Origin: Fen-330 sp050008465 | GTDB lineage: Bacteria > Acidobacteriota > Terriglobia > Bryobacterales > Bryobacteraceae | NCBI GenBank assembly: GCA_050008465.1 | Contig: JBEKMO010000016.1 | Location: forward strand, 6,882 to 70,881 | DNA length: 64,000 bases | Direction: 5' to 3' | In this document: positions 1 to 7,602 of the stretch, piece by piece | How the letters are laid out: each line of letters begins with the position of its first letter | Numbering within the stretch: the stretch's first letter is position 1 | Program-made: the position numbers and the translations under genes | The notes under the pieces: model-generated | Database searches by the model: none | The model's input: only the letters and a program-made list of their open reading frames with translations | What the model was told of the DNA's origin: nothing

Positions 1-41
1 GCTGGCGTCGGAACGGTGTGGATGTGGTAACGATCGGGCAT
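1..41 (-). CDS. Start of an unidentified gene, cut by the window edge
   Basis: An ATG at position 41 on the minus strand opens one base after the metF stop codon, in the same direction. Only 13 codons are visible (M-P-D-R-Y-H-I-H-T-V-P-T-P). The tight spacing suggests it is the third gene of the mvhD-metF operon. The product cannot be identified from so few residues. Confidence 0.55.
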   Translation of the reverse strand, partial: MPDRYHIHTVPTP

Positions 42-42
42 G

Positions 43-918
43 TCAGCTCTCGTCTTGCGCCAATCCGGCTTCCTGGATTACCGTGGCGGCCAGTGACTCG
101 CACCCGCCGCTGAGGATGTGAATGCCGCGGACACCGGGGATGGCCTTGAGCTGGGATGCCATCGCCGCCGCGATGGCCACGCCCTCCTTGACTGCGTCGG
201 AGGCCGCGCTCAGCCGGGCGATGACGTCTTCGCCCACCGGTCCGTAGGTCTGCTTCTTGTCGAGGGCCTTGGCCTGCTCGACGCTGGTAAGAGGCAAGAC
301 GCTGGCGAGGATGCTCACCTGCTTTTCCAGCCCGGCCGCTCGAACCGCATCCATCCACTGTATGAAACCGGGCAAGTCGAACACCGCCTGCGTCAGCAGG
401 AAGTCCGCCCCAGCCGCGATCTTCTTTCTGAGACGAAGCAGATTCAGTTCCAGCGGCTGTTGGTAAGGGTGGGCGACCGCCCCGACCAGCAGGTTTGGAA
501 GGCCCAGACCCTTGAGGGCTTGGGTCAATTGGATGGAGTCGATGTCGTAGACGCCGGCTGCCTGGGGGCAGATGCCCAGGGACTGGTGGTCGCCGCTGAG
601 GCACAGGATGGCGCCGATCCCCAGGGCCGCGGCGCCCAAGGCATCGCTCTCCAAGGCGATGCGGTTGCGGTCGCGGGTCACCATGGTCAGCACGCTTTCG
701 CGGCCTTCGTCGGCCAGGATGGCGGCACACGCCAGGCCCGAAGCGTGAATCTCGCCGGGGTTATCCACCACCACAACCGCGTCCAGGCTGGAGGGCAGCG
801 CGGCTGCGAGCTTCTTTACGGCGGCGGCGTCCGGACTGCGTGGCGGCAGGCACTCGGCCGTGATCGCCAGCCGGCCCGAGGCCAGCGTCCGGGCCAGTTT
901 ACTCTTCGCTATCGTCAT
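43..918 (-). CDS. metF: Methylenetetrahydrofolate reductase family protein
   Basis: The 291-residue protein has the shape of the MetF TIM barrel. This enzyme interconverts 5,10-methylene- and 5-methyl-tetrahydrofolate in one-carbon metabolism. Visible family features are the start ITAECLPPRSPD, the barrel strands around DAVVVVDNP and ILCLSGDHQ, and the block GADFLLTQAVFD that is usual for the flavin-binding face. Its start overlaps the end of the upstream mvhD-like gene by 20 bases, so the two are very probably co-translated. Pairing with an MvhD-type Fe-S protein is known from ferredoxin- or hydrogenase-linked MetF complexes of acetogens and some other anaerobes. Whether this enzyme uses NAD(P)H or such a partner cannot be decided here. 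The family call is firm; the partner is inferred. Confidence 0.85.
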   Translation of the reverse strand: MTIAKSKLARTLASGRLAITAECLPPRSPDAAAVKKLAAALPSSLDAVVVVDNPGEIHASGLACAAILADEGRESVLTMVTRDRNRIALESDALGAAALGIGAILCLSGDHQSLGICPQAAGVYDIDSIQLTQALKGLGLPNLLVGAVAHPYQQPLELNLLRLRKKIAAGADFLLTQAVFDLPGFIQWMDAVRAAGLEKQVSILASVLPLTSVEQAKALDKKQTYGPVGEDVIARLSAASDAVKEGVAIAAAMASQLKAIPGVRGIHILSGGCESLAATVIQEAGLAQDES

Positions 919-1498
919 CGCTGATTTCCACTTCCTGGCAGAACTCTCCGGCCGCTTCGGCCAGGGGAGCGAGATGTAGGGGGTTCGGCGGAAGGCCCTC
1001 GAGAGCCTGCATCACCTGATCCCGGATGGCGGCGACCCGGGTATCCAGACCGTCGGAAGTATCTGCCGGCGCGGGTTTTCCGGCGGCCAGCGCCATGTCC
1101 TCGGCCGCCGTTCCCGGCAGGTGGAAGAGCATCAATCGCTCACCGCCCAGCCCGATCTCCTCGAGGATGGACCGGAGGTAGTCCACCCGGCGGGCGCAGC
1201 GCTTGCTGCCTTCCAGATAGTGACAGTTGTCCTCCTGGCAGGCGACCGCGCAGACCACGTCAGCACCGGACTCGAACGCCTTCAGCACGTGCTCCGGCTG
1301 AAGCCGCCCCGTGCAGGGCACCAGAACCTCCCGCACTGGGAGAGGCCAACGGAAGTCCGGGACGGTCGGCCGCGGCCGACCGGCGGAACTGGGCATCTGG
1401 CCCGGGCGTGCGCAATTGGCGCACACGAAGGCCGCGACAGCCAGAGGAAGCTGAGTACTGGAGCCCTCAGGTTCAGCAGCGCAGCGGGAATCCCCCAT
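899..1498 (-). CDS. mvhD: MvhD/FlpD-like iron-sulfur electron-transfer protein
   Basis: This 199-residue protein resembles the delta subunit of F420-non-reducing hydrogenase (MvhD/FlpD family). That protein passes electrons between a hydrogenase or dehydrogenase and heterodisulfide-reductase-like partners. Visible cysteines lie in VCANC near residue 26, VPCTGRL near residue 61, and the block CAVACQEDNCHYLEG with C-x6-C further on, which is the family signature for a [2Fe-2S] cluster. The last 20 bases overlap metF. A sigma70-like promoter lies just upstream, with an AGGTG ribosome site seven bases before the ATG. The first 20 residues are weakly conserved in style, so a later start is possible. 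No hydrogenase or HdrA gene is visible inside the window, so its electron partner is unknown. Confidence 0.8.
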   Translation of the reverse strand: MGDSRCAAEPEGSSTQLPLAVAAFVCANCARPGQMPSSAGRPRPTVPDFRWPLPVREVLVPCTGRLQPEHVLKAFESGADVVCAVACQEDNCHYLEGSKRCARRVDYLRSILEEIGLGGERLMLFHLPGTAAEDMALAAGKPAPADTSDGLDTRVAAIRDQVMQALEGLPPNPLHLAPLAEAAGEFCQEVEISDDDSEE

Positions 1499-1527
1499 GG
1501 ATCACACCTAACAGGATAAGAATATGC

Positions 1528-1555
1528 AGAATACCAGATTATCAGTATAAGTCAA
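1528..1555 (-). promoter_or_regulatory. Sigma70-like promoter of the mvhD-metF operon
   Basis: On the minus strand TTGACT (1555-1550) is followed after 16 bases by TATTCT (1533-1528). This is a near-consensus -35/-10 pair, placing transcription start near 1521, about 23 bases before the mvhD ATG. A palindrome (GTTGT-C-ACAAC, 1567-1577) sits directly upstream of the -35 box. Confidence 0.6.
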
Positions 1556-1601
1556 GCCTAAACTTAGTTGTCACAACAGAAGTTTGACTTATGTTATACT
1601 G
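1543..1601. repeat. Imperfect inverted repeat overlapping the mvhD promoter
   Basis: CAGTATAAGTCAA (1543-1555) is mirrored by TTGACTTAT-gtt-ATACTG (1584-1601). The spacer holds the 11-base palindrome GTTGTCACAAC. The left arm is the -35 region of the mvhD promoter and the right arm covers the prmA stop codon. This is a plausible operator, but no regulator is identified. Confidence 0.5.
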
Positions 1602-2386
1602 AGCCGGCACACAAGCGCGATCCAGCCTTCCTTCTCAATAACTTCCGAGTGGGCTGAGTAGGCCGCTTGGACACGGTCGAGCTGCCGGCGCGGGAATCCG
1701 GAGAGGATGGCGCGGCCGGCGGGTTTCCGGATGCGGGCGATCTCGGGGGCGAGGTCGAGGAGGGTTTCGGCGCTGATGTTGGCGACCACCACGTCGACGG
1801 AAGCCGAACGCACCGAGCGCGCAGAGCCCACGAACAGGTTGGCCTCGACGCCTTCCTGGCGTAGGCGGTCGCGGGCGGCGAGGGTTGCATCGGGGTCGAT
1901 GTCACAGGCGTAGATGGGGCCGGCGCCAAGCAGGGCGGCGGCGACGGCCAGAATGCCCGAGCCGGTGCCCAGATCAAGCACGGCCGCGCCGGGGAATACG
2001 TGCCGCTCCATGGCCTCGAGACAGAGTTGCGTGGCGGGATGCCAGCCCGTGCCGCAGGCCTGGCCGGGATTCATGACCAGGCGGAGCCGGCCGGGCGGCG
2101 CGGGTTCCCGGCTCCAGGCGGGGACAAGATAGAAGCGTTCGCCAACCAGCACGGGCGACCATTGGGATTGGGCGACCTGCACCCAGTCGCGGTCTTCAAC
2201 GATCTCCCAGTGCGGCTGCCAGGCGGCGAGATTCGCGACGTCGACGGGCCGATCGAAGAACGCGGCAAGGCGCGAGCGACCGCCGGGGGCATCCTCCTCG
2301 GAGATTCCGGCCGTGCCGCGCTCCCAGAGCTCGGCGATGAGCCGGTCCTTCTCCTCGGCGCGACATTCCAGGCGGAGAACGTGCAT
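1589..2386 (-). CDS. prmA: Ribosomal protein L11 methyltransferase
   Basis: This 265-residue protein is a SAM-dependent methyltransferase of the PrmA family, which trimethylates ribosomal protein L11 in the cytoplasm. The SAM-binding motif I is VLDLGTGSGILAVAAAL. It is followed by the acidic strand end ACDIDPDA and the motif VVVANISAETLLDL, whose Asn-Ile matches the catalytic region of the family. The approach sequence NPGQACGTGWHPATQLCLEAM is also typical of PrmA. The gene starts seven bases after the stop of the upstream TPR regulator gene. No clear ribosome site is visible, so translation may depend on coupling. Confidence 0.88.
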   Translation of the reverse strand: MHVLRLECRAEEKDRLIAELWERGTAGISEEDAPGGRSRLAAFFDRPVDVANLAAWQPHWEIVEDRDWVQVAQSQWSPVLVGERFYLVPAWSREPAPPGRLRLVMNPGQACGTGWHPATQLCLEAMERHVFPGAAVLDLGTGSGILAVAAALLGAGPIYACDIDPDATLAARDRLRQEGVEANLFVGSARSVRSASVDVVVANISAETLLDLAPEIARIRKPAGRAILSGFPRRQLDRVQAAYSAHSEVIEKEGWIALVCRLSIT

Positions 2387-2392
2387 GCGTGT

Positions 2393-4048
2393 CTATGGCA
2401 CGGGCAGATTCATCCTTTGGAGAAGCGAGGAAAAGCGGGGATCGGCGCGGAGTGGATCATAGATGGGCTTGGCGGGCAGATGCAGCATCTGTGGCTCGCG
2501 TTCGTCAATGCCTCTGTTGAGCCACTCGAAGGCCGCGTCCACGTCGCCCAAGCCGAAGTAGACCCAGGCAATGCCTAGCGGTGAGACGTAGGTCTCGCGC
2601 GCCGTCTGCATCATCCCATCGAGCAGTCGCCGCGCATCCGAGGTGCGCCCCATCACACCGTACATTGCGCCCAGCGCTCCGGAGACCAGGAAACTCCGCC
2701 CAAACAACTCCTGCGCTCTTTCGCACTCCGCGATGGCCTGGTCGGTCATCCCCATGAAGACATGAACCACACTCAGCATCCAGTGCGCCATCCAGAAGGC
2801 CGGGTCGAGCTCGATGGCCTGGCGGAATTGCCGCTCCGCCTGGGGGAACTCCCTCCGGAACATCAACATTTGCGCCAGGGCAGCGTGAGCGACAGCCGAC
2901 AACGGGTCGGTCTCGAGGACCCACTGCAACTCCGCCAACGCCTCATCCAGCCTCCCAGCCGGCTCCAGAAAGAACCAGGCGTAGCGGCTGTGAACGGAGG
3001 GAGACGCCGGAGCCAGTTCGAGGGCCCGATGGAACTCCCGCTCCGCCGCCGCCCAATCGTACTCGAAGGCTCCCCGGAACATCCCGAGCATGGCATGGGC
3101 GGTTGCCAGCGTGTCATCCAGTTCCAGCGCCCGCAGGACCAGTGGCATCGAGACGCGGGCCGCCTCGAGAGGGGCGAGCAGACCCAAGTACGCGCTGTCC
3201 CAGCATTGCTCCGCCAGCCCGAGGTAGGCCAGAGCATAGTCCGGGTCGAGCGCAATTGCCTCCTCAAAGCACCTCCTGCTTTCCGCGAGGGCTTCCTCGG
3301 TGCCGCGATTGCTAGCGTACTGCGCCTTGAGATAGAGGTTGTAGGCTTGGAGGTTACCGGTGTGCCGGCGCAGGGGGGGCGGTGCGCCCACCAGGCGCGG
3401 CCGCATCGCCTCCACAATCGCTGCGGAGACTTGGTCCTGAATGGCGAACACATCCGTGAGTTGGCGATCATACCGCTCGCTCCAGAGGTGACATCCATCC
3501 GAGGTGCTCACCAGTTGAGCCGCGACGCGGATCCGGCCGCCCGACTTGCGGACGCTCCCTTCCAGGAGGGCGCCGACGTCCAGGCTGGCTCCGATCTCGC
3601 GCACGTCCTGGTCCTTGCCTCGGAAGGCAAACGATGAAGTGCGGGCAATAACCCGGAGACCCGGAACCCGCGTCAGCGCGGTGAGGATCTCGTCGGCCAA
3701 CCCGTCGCTGAAGTACTCGTTCTCTCGGTCTCCGCTCAGGTTGGCAAAGGGTAGCACCGCAACCGAGGGCGCTTCCCGGGCAACAGCCGGGAGCCGGACT
3801 TCTTCATCCAGGGTGTGGAGGGCGCGGCTGCGCAGCCAGGCGTCGAGTTCGGATTTCAGGGCATAAACGGCCGGCTTGTCGCCTCCCGGCAGCCGATGGA
3901 TGGGGAGATCCTTGCTCCGCTCCCAGCGCTGGAGCGTGCGGATGTCGCGGTTCAGGTAGCTGGCAATCTCCTTCCAGGAATTGAGCAACTCGCCGGGCGC
4001 GATTGGCGCGACGGTGGAAGCTGGGGACTGCAAAGAGCGCTTGCTCAC
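2393..4048 (-). CDS. Helix-turn-helix / TolB-N / TPR regulator-like protein
   Basis: I chose the GTG at 4048 because GGAGGA lies six bases before it. An in-frame ATG 28 codons upstream has no such signal. The resulting 551-residue protein begins with a MerR-like HTH (residues about 21-70: SWKEIASYLNRDIRTLQRWE), then a TolB N-terminal/FlgO-like domain (from PSVAVLPFANLSGD to FAIQDQVSAAIVEAM). The rest is a long TPR array rich in ALELDP-type turns. Proteins of this build are common in Acidobacteria and resemble the accessory half of adenylate-cyclase/TPR regulators, but no cyclase domain is present. A target or ligand is not visible. It precedes prmA closely, which may be coincidental. Confidence 0.75.
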   Translation of the reverse strand: MSKRSLQSPASTVAPIAPGELLNSWKEIASYLNRDIRTLQRWERSKDLPIHRLPGGDKPAVYALKSELDAWLRSRALHTLDEEVRLPAVAREAPSVAVLPFANLSGDRENEYFSDGLADEILTALTRVPGLRVIARTSSFAFRGKDQDVREIGASLDVGALLEGSVRKSGGRIRVAAQLVSTSDGCHLWSERYDRQLTDVFAIQDQVSAAIVEAMRPRLVGAPPPLRRHTGNLQAYNLYLKAQYASNRGTEEALAESRRCFEEAIALDPDYALAYLGLAEQCWDSAYLGLLAPLEAARVSMPLVLRALELDDTLATAHAMLGMFRGAFEYDWAAAEREFHRALELAPASPSVHSRYAWFFLEPAGRLDEALAELQWVLETDPLSAVAHAALAQMLMFRREFPQAERQFRQAIELDPAFWMAHWMLSVVHVFMGMTDQAIAECERAQELFGRSFLVSGALGAMYGVMGRTSDARRLLDGMMQTARETYVSPLGIAWVYFGLGDVDAAFEWLNRGIDEREPQMLHLPAKPIYDPLRADPRFSSLLQRMNLPVP

Positions 4049-4085
4049 GCCAAATCCTCCGCCGGAGATCTGTCCGAGCTTACCA

Positions 4086-4115
4086 GACGCGGCAGGACGC
4101 GGCAAGATGCGGCAG
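4086..4115 (+). repeat. Three 10-base tandem repeats
   Basis: GACGCGGCAG, GACGCGGCAA and GATGCGGCAG lie head to tail 38-67 bases upstream of the GTG start of the TPR regulator. They sit where a promoter or operator would be expected. Confidence 0.6.
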
Positions 4116-4190
4116 GGGGGCGGCGGACGCATGTTGCCGCTTGTAGGAACGGGGCGGGGCGCTTAGGTTGAGTATCGAAAGGAGTTTGCG

Positions 4191-4688
4191 ATGTCATCTC
4201 GAAGTTACTTATGGATGGCGGCGCTGATTGCGGCGTCCGCGAGCAGCCTGCTGCACGCGCAGGTGCAGTGCGGTAATTACAGCATTCGCGGCACCTATGT
4301 ACTCACCTACCAGGGAACGGTGCTCACCTCCCAGCCTGGAGTGGCGCAGCCGGTGCCTGTGCCCGTCGTCATGCAGGGAGTTGCGTGGCTGTACGAGCCG
4401 GGCAAGGGAGGCGGCGGGGTTACGGTGAGTTTCGGCGGCCAAATCATGGATCTTGAATTCGCCGAATGCAGCTCTCAGGTGAATGCCGACTGCTCGGGAA
4501 CAGTAACTTGCTCCGGGAAGGTGAAGGGCACGAACACGCTGCTGCCAGGGCAATCGGTGGAGAAGATCCTCATCTCGCCGGACGGGAGTGAAGTCAAGTC
4601 CATCCTGATCCAGGGCATCCTGGGGAAACCGATCATGCTCGGTACGTGGAAGCGCGTTTCCCTGCTCCCGGTACCTGTGAGCTGGTGA
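4191..4688 (+). CDS. Secreted protein of unknown function
   Basis: This 165-residue protein starts with a clear signal peptide (MAALIAASASSLLHA, cleavage likely after residue 23). The ATG has AAAGGAG seven bases upstream. The mature part is beta-rich, starting with CGNYSIRGTYVLTYQGTV, a pattern seen in acidobacterial secreted proteins. It contains four cysteines that could form two disulfides. No enzyme motif is recognised. It stands alone between the divergent TPR regulator and the convergent ABC exporter. Confidence 0.7.
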   Translation: MSSRSYLWMAALIAASASSLLHAQVQCGNYSIRGTYVLTYQGTVLTSQPGVAQPVPVPVVMQGVAWLYEPGKGGGGVTVSFGGQIMDLEFAECSSQVNADCSGTVTCSGKVKGTNTLLPGQSVEKILISPDGSEVKSILIQGILGKPIMLGTWKRVSLLPVPVSW

Positions 4689-4692
4689 GCGG

Positions 4693-5433
4693 TCAATCGA
4701 GGATCAGGCGGGCGCGCTGGAAGCGGGCCATCGCCGCCGAGATCAGCAGGAGGTCGAGGGCCAGCAGGACCGCGCCGCCGATGAGCGTAGTTGTGCCCAG
4801 GTTGGCTCCCGCGAAGGTCCGGAACAGCCACGCCTTCCAGGCCGGCGGGAGCGCCTGGAGGCCGAAGATGCCCCCGAACATGAGCCCCATCAAGGAGAGG
4901 CTGAGAGTTTGCTGCGCCTGGCGCACGGTGGCGGCACGGAGCGAGATCAGGACGCCCGCGGAAGCGGCCAGCGCGGACGCCAGCAGGCTGATCGTAGAAA
5001 CCACGAAGATGGTTTGCGCGGGCAACAGGATCAGTTCACCGTGACCGTGCACCAGATTCACCGTGACCAGGCCCAGCAACATGCTGGTCATGGCCAGTCC
5101 CCAGCCGTAACCGATCGCGGCGGCGATCTTGCCGAAGAGAATGGTGCGGTCGGAGAGCCGGCTGGCGAGCAGGGTTTCCAGCGTTTTGCGCTCGCGCTCC
5201 CCGGCGAAGGATTCACAGATCATGGTGGCCACCAGGAAGACCGGGAGCCACACCCAGAGCACGGGCGTGATAGCGGACTGGGCCCAGTGGCGGCCTTCCT
5301 GCCAGGGGATGAAGATCCCGAGTAGCGCCAGGGGGATGACGATCGCGGAGAACACGCCGCCCCGGAAGGTGCCGCGCTGGAGAAAGATCTCCCGCCATTC
5401 CTTCCAAACCATGGTCCAGATGTCGCGGATCAT
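4693..5433 (-). CDS. ABC-2 type exporter permease
   Basis: This 246-residue integral membrane protein has about six hydrophobic segments (for example SAIVIPLALLGIFIP, PVLWVWLPVFLVATMI and GLVTVNLV) in the ABC-2/NatB permease pattern. The cytoplasmic loop ESFAGERERKTLETLLASRLSD is characteristic of these permeases. Its ATG overlaps the stop of the ATPase gene by four bases (ATGA), so the two are co-translated as one exporter. The substrate is not evident. Confidence 0.85.
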   Translation of the reverse strand: MIRDIWTMVWKEWREIFLQRGTFRGGVFSAIVIPLALLGIFIPWQEGRHWAQSAITPVLWVWLPVFLVATMICESFAGERERKTLETLLASRLSDRTILFGKIAAAIGYGWGLAMTSMLLGLVTVNLVHGHGELILLPAQTIFVVSTISLLASALAASAGVLISLRAATVRQAQQTLSLSLMGLMFGGIFGLQALPPAWKAWLFRTFAGANLGTTTLIGGAVLLALDLLLISAAMARFQRARLILD

Positions 5434-6365
5434 GCGGTTTCCTCCTCCATCAGCTTCAGGAAGACGTCTTCGAGGCTGGCCTTGCCTTTGTGCACTTCTT
5501 CGACCTGCACGCCCAAGGTCACCAGCAGGGTCACCACCGGGGCGAGATCCGCTTTGCCGCTAAACCCGATCAGGAGCCGGCCATTCTGCAACTCCGCCGT
5601 GGCCACCAGCGGGAGCGCGCGGAGGACGGCGAGCACTTCCTGGGTGAATCCGCGGCCCACGACCTCGGCTTTGGGCCCGCCCCGCTGGGCGCGCAGCTCA
5701 TCCGGATGGCCGACGGCCAGCAGTTTCCCTTCGCGGATGACCGCCACACGGCGGCAGAATTTCTCGGCTTCGGCGAGGTTGTGAGTGGTGAGAAAGACAG
5801 TGGCGCCGTCGCCGACGGCGAGGGACTCGAGATCGGCGCGCAGGGCGGCGGCGGCCACCGGGTCGAGTCCGGCGGTAGGCTCGTCGAGGAAGATGAGCGA
5901 GGGGCGGTGGATGAGAGCGCGGGCCACGGCCAGCTTCTGCTTCATGCCGCGGCTCCACTTGACGACGGTCTCCTTGCGGCGGTCCCACAATCCGAGGTGC
6001 TCGAGCAGTTGCCGGATGCGGGCGCGACGCTGGGTGGCGCCGAGCCGCCAGATGCGGGCATAGAATTCCAGGTTGTCTTCCGCGGAGAAGCGCTCGTAAA
6101 GCGCCGGATTCTCGAGCAGGGCTCCGGAAATGGCCCGGATCTGGCCGGACTGGGTGCGGGTGTCGAAGCCCAGGACCTCGGCCCGGCCGGCACTGGGCTC
6201 GAGCAGGCCCAGCAACATGCGAATGGTGGTGGTCTTGCCCGAACCGTTCGGCCCGAGAAATCCGAACACCGTGCCGGCTTCGACCTCGAGGCTGAGGCCG
6301 TCGACGGCGCGCACCCTGGCGAAGTCGCGCGTCAATCCCTCGGTGCGGATGGCGATTTCAGGCAT
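5430..6365 (-). CDS. ABC exporter ATP-binding protein
   Basis: This 311-residue ATPase has all canonical motifs: Walker A GPNGSGKTT (residues 38-46), signature WSRGMKQKLAVAR, Walker B LIFLDEPTAGLDP and the switch histidine in FLTTHNLAEAE. The C-terminal extension ending LEDVFLKLMEEE is usual for ABC-2 exporters of the CcmA/NatA/DrrA group. It forms a two-gene operon with the permease downstream. The exported compound is not evident. Confidence 0.9.
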   Translation of the reverse strand: MPEIAIRTEGLTRDFARVRAVDGLSLEVEAGTVFGFLGPNGSGKTTTIRMLLGLLEPSAGRAEVLGFDTRTQSGQIRAISGALLENPALYERFSAEDNLEFYARIWRLGATQRRARIRQLLEHLGLWDRRKETVVKWSRGMKQKLAVARALIHRPSLIFLDEPTAGLDPVAAAALRADLESLAVGDGATVFLTTHNLAEAEKFCRRVAVIREGKLLAVGHPDELRAQRGGPKAEVVGRGFTQEVLAVLRALPLVATAELQNGRLLIGFSGKADLAPVVTLLVTLGVQVEEVHKGKASLEDVFLKLMEEETA

Positions 6366-6431
6366 AAACCGGGAAAACGACGCCCACGCGTCTCACTGGG
6401 AACGCCTCCCGGCCGGGCCCCTGCCCATCCC

Positions 6432-7166
6432 TTAGCACGGCTCGCGCCCCGGGGGCCACTCCCTCGGGTTTGGATCGCTCAGCATGGCACCGACGTGCCG
6501 CGAGATCTTGGCCCCAACCATGATCGCCAGCACCAGCCCCACTGCGCGAACCATGAACGCCAGCGTGACCAGACCGGCCAAGGAAGATGCGCCCCGGGAG
6601 AGGCCGGTGGCGGATCGCCAGAGCTGCACGATGTCAAAGCATATCGTGTATTGACTCAGTAAGGCCAGGAACAAGATGATCCCCGATGCACTTTCTCCCA
6701 TCCAGCTTGAATTTGAGAACTCGTTCACCGATTTCGCGATCTCCCGCGGCCATTTCAGTACCCAGAACAGATTGTAGGCAGGGATCAGGTGGAATCGAAC
6801 GGCGTCCCCTGAGGACACGGGATGGAGGTAGTCCGTTCCCTCCATGACCTGATGCACGCGGTGAACGCCCCAGAGCCAGTGAGCACATCCCAGGACAAGC
6901 AAGAGGGCAGCGATGGGGACAAAAGGATGAAGGGGCGTCACGTCCGGGCGTTCGACGACGTAGCGTTCCTTCTCGTTGTAGTAGAACTTAACTCCTTCCT
7001 TGAGCTGGAAGCTAGGGTCGAGTTGCACCTCTCCTTCCCCGTGTAGGTCCCTGGGGTTCCGCAAGGCCCACAGAACCAGCACCAGCGCCACTGCCGGCCA
7101 GATCAGGCAAAACCAGAAGTTCGGGAGTTTGACCTTGGCTTGGGGAGCTATTGGCTCGTTCTCCAT
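6432..7166 (-). CDS. Membrane protein of unknown function
   Basis: The ATG at 7166 (MENEPIAPQ) is chosen because GAGGAG lies eight bases upstream. An earlier in-frame start has no such signal. The 244-residue product has four or five membrane segments (WFCLIWPAVALVLVLWAL, FVPIAALLLVLGCAHWLW, ASGIILFLALLSQYTICF, LVTLAFMVRAVGLVLAIM). An extracytoplasmic loop after the first resembles a short folded insert. There is no recognised family. It lies upstream of the ABC exporter on the same strand, but 66 bases away, so co-transcription is only possible. Confidence 0.65.
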   Translation of the reverse strand: MENEPIAPQAKVKLPNFWFCLIWPAVALVLVLWALRNPRDLHGEGEVQLDPSFQLKEGVKFYYNEKERYVVERPDVTPLHPFVPIAALLLVLGCAHWLWGVHRVHQVMEGTDYLHPVSSGDAVRFHLIPAYNLFWVLKWPREIAKSVNEFSNSSWMGESASGIILFLALLSQYTICFDIVQLWRSATGLSRGASSLAGLVTLAFMVRAVGLVLAIMVGAKISRHVGAMLSDPNPREWPPGREPC

Positions 7167-7262
7167 GACGAACACTCCTCTGCTCTGAGGATCCCGTTTT
7201 GGCCTCCCGGCCGCCATTCAGTATACAGCCATCCGCTTCGGCTCCGGCCGGGTTTCAAGAGG

Positions 7263-7529
7263 TTACTGGACGCGGGCGCGGACTTTTTCGGTGGAGACCA
7301 GTTCCTCGAAGATGGCGAGCACCTGCTTACGGTAACGATAGAGGCGCTGGAGGGACTCGCGGAAGGAGGGCTCGTAGATGCGGGATCTCATCCATTTTTC
7401 GAGCAGCGGCTTGGGGACGTCGATATCGCGGCGCAACGACTCGGGCGGATGGCCCCGCAGGAACAGGCCGTAGAATATCGCCGCCTCCTTCTGTGGAGCC
7501 ACGGGATCGAACTCACTCCTCACCGCCAT
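7263..7529 (-). CDS. Small conserved-looking protein of unknown function
   Basis: This short frame of 88 residues (start MAVRSEFDPVAPQ) is rich in charged helices, with RRDIDVPKPLLEKWMRS and ESLQRLYRYRKQVLAIFEEL. It reads like a small all-helical cytoplasmic protein. The start at 7529 is uncertain; no strong ribosome site precedes it, and a longer frame continues upstream through low-complexity codons overlapping the NHL gene. The family is not recognised. Confidence 0.5.
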   Translation of the reverse strand: MAVRSEFDPVAPQKEAAIFYGLFLRGHPPESLRRDIDVPKPLLEKWMRSRIYEPSFRESLQRLYRYRKQVLAIFEELVSTEKVRARVQ

Positions 7530-7602
7530 GGCAGAAATAGCAGTATAAACAGGGTCGGAGGCGCCAAGCAACCCCCCCAAGAATCCGTGGACACGAGATG
7601 GA

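Noticed and set aside
1..1600. Complete Wood-Ljungdahl pathway or an acetogen
   Set aside because: Only MetF and an MvhD-like protein are seen. No CO dehydrogenase, formate-tetrahydrofolate ligase or Hdr genes are in the window.
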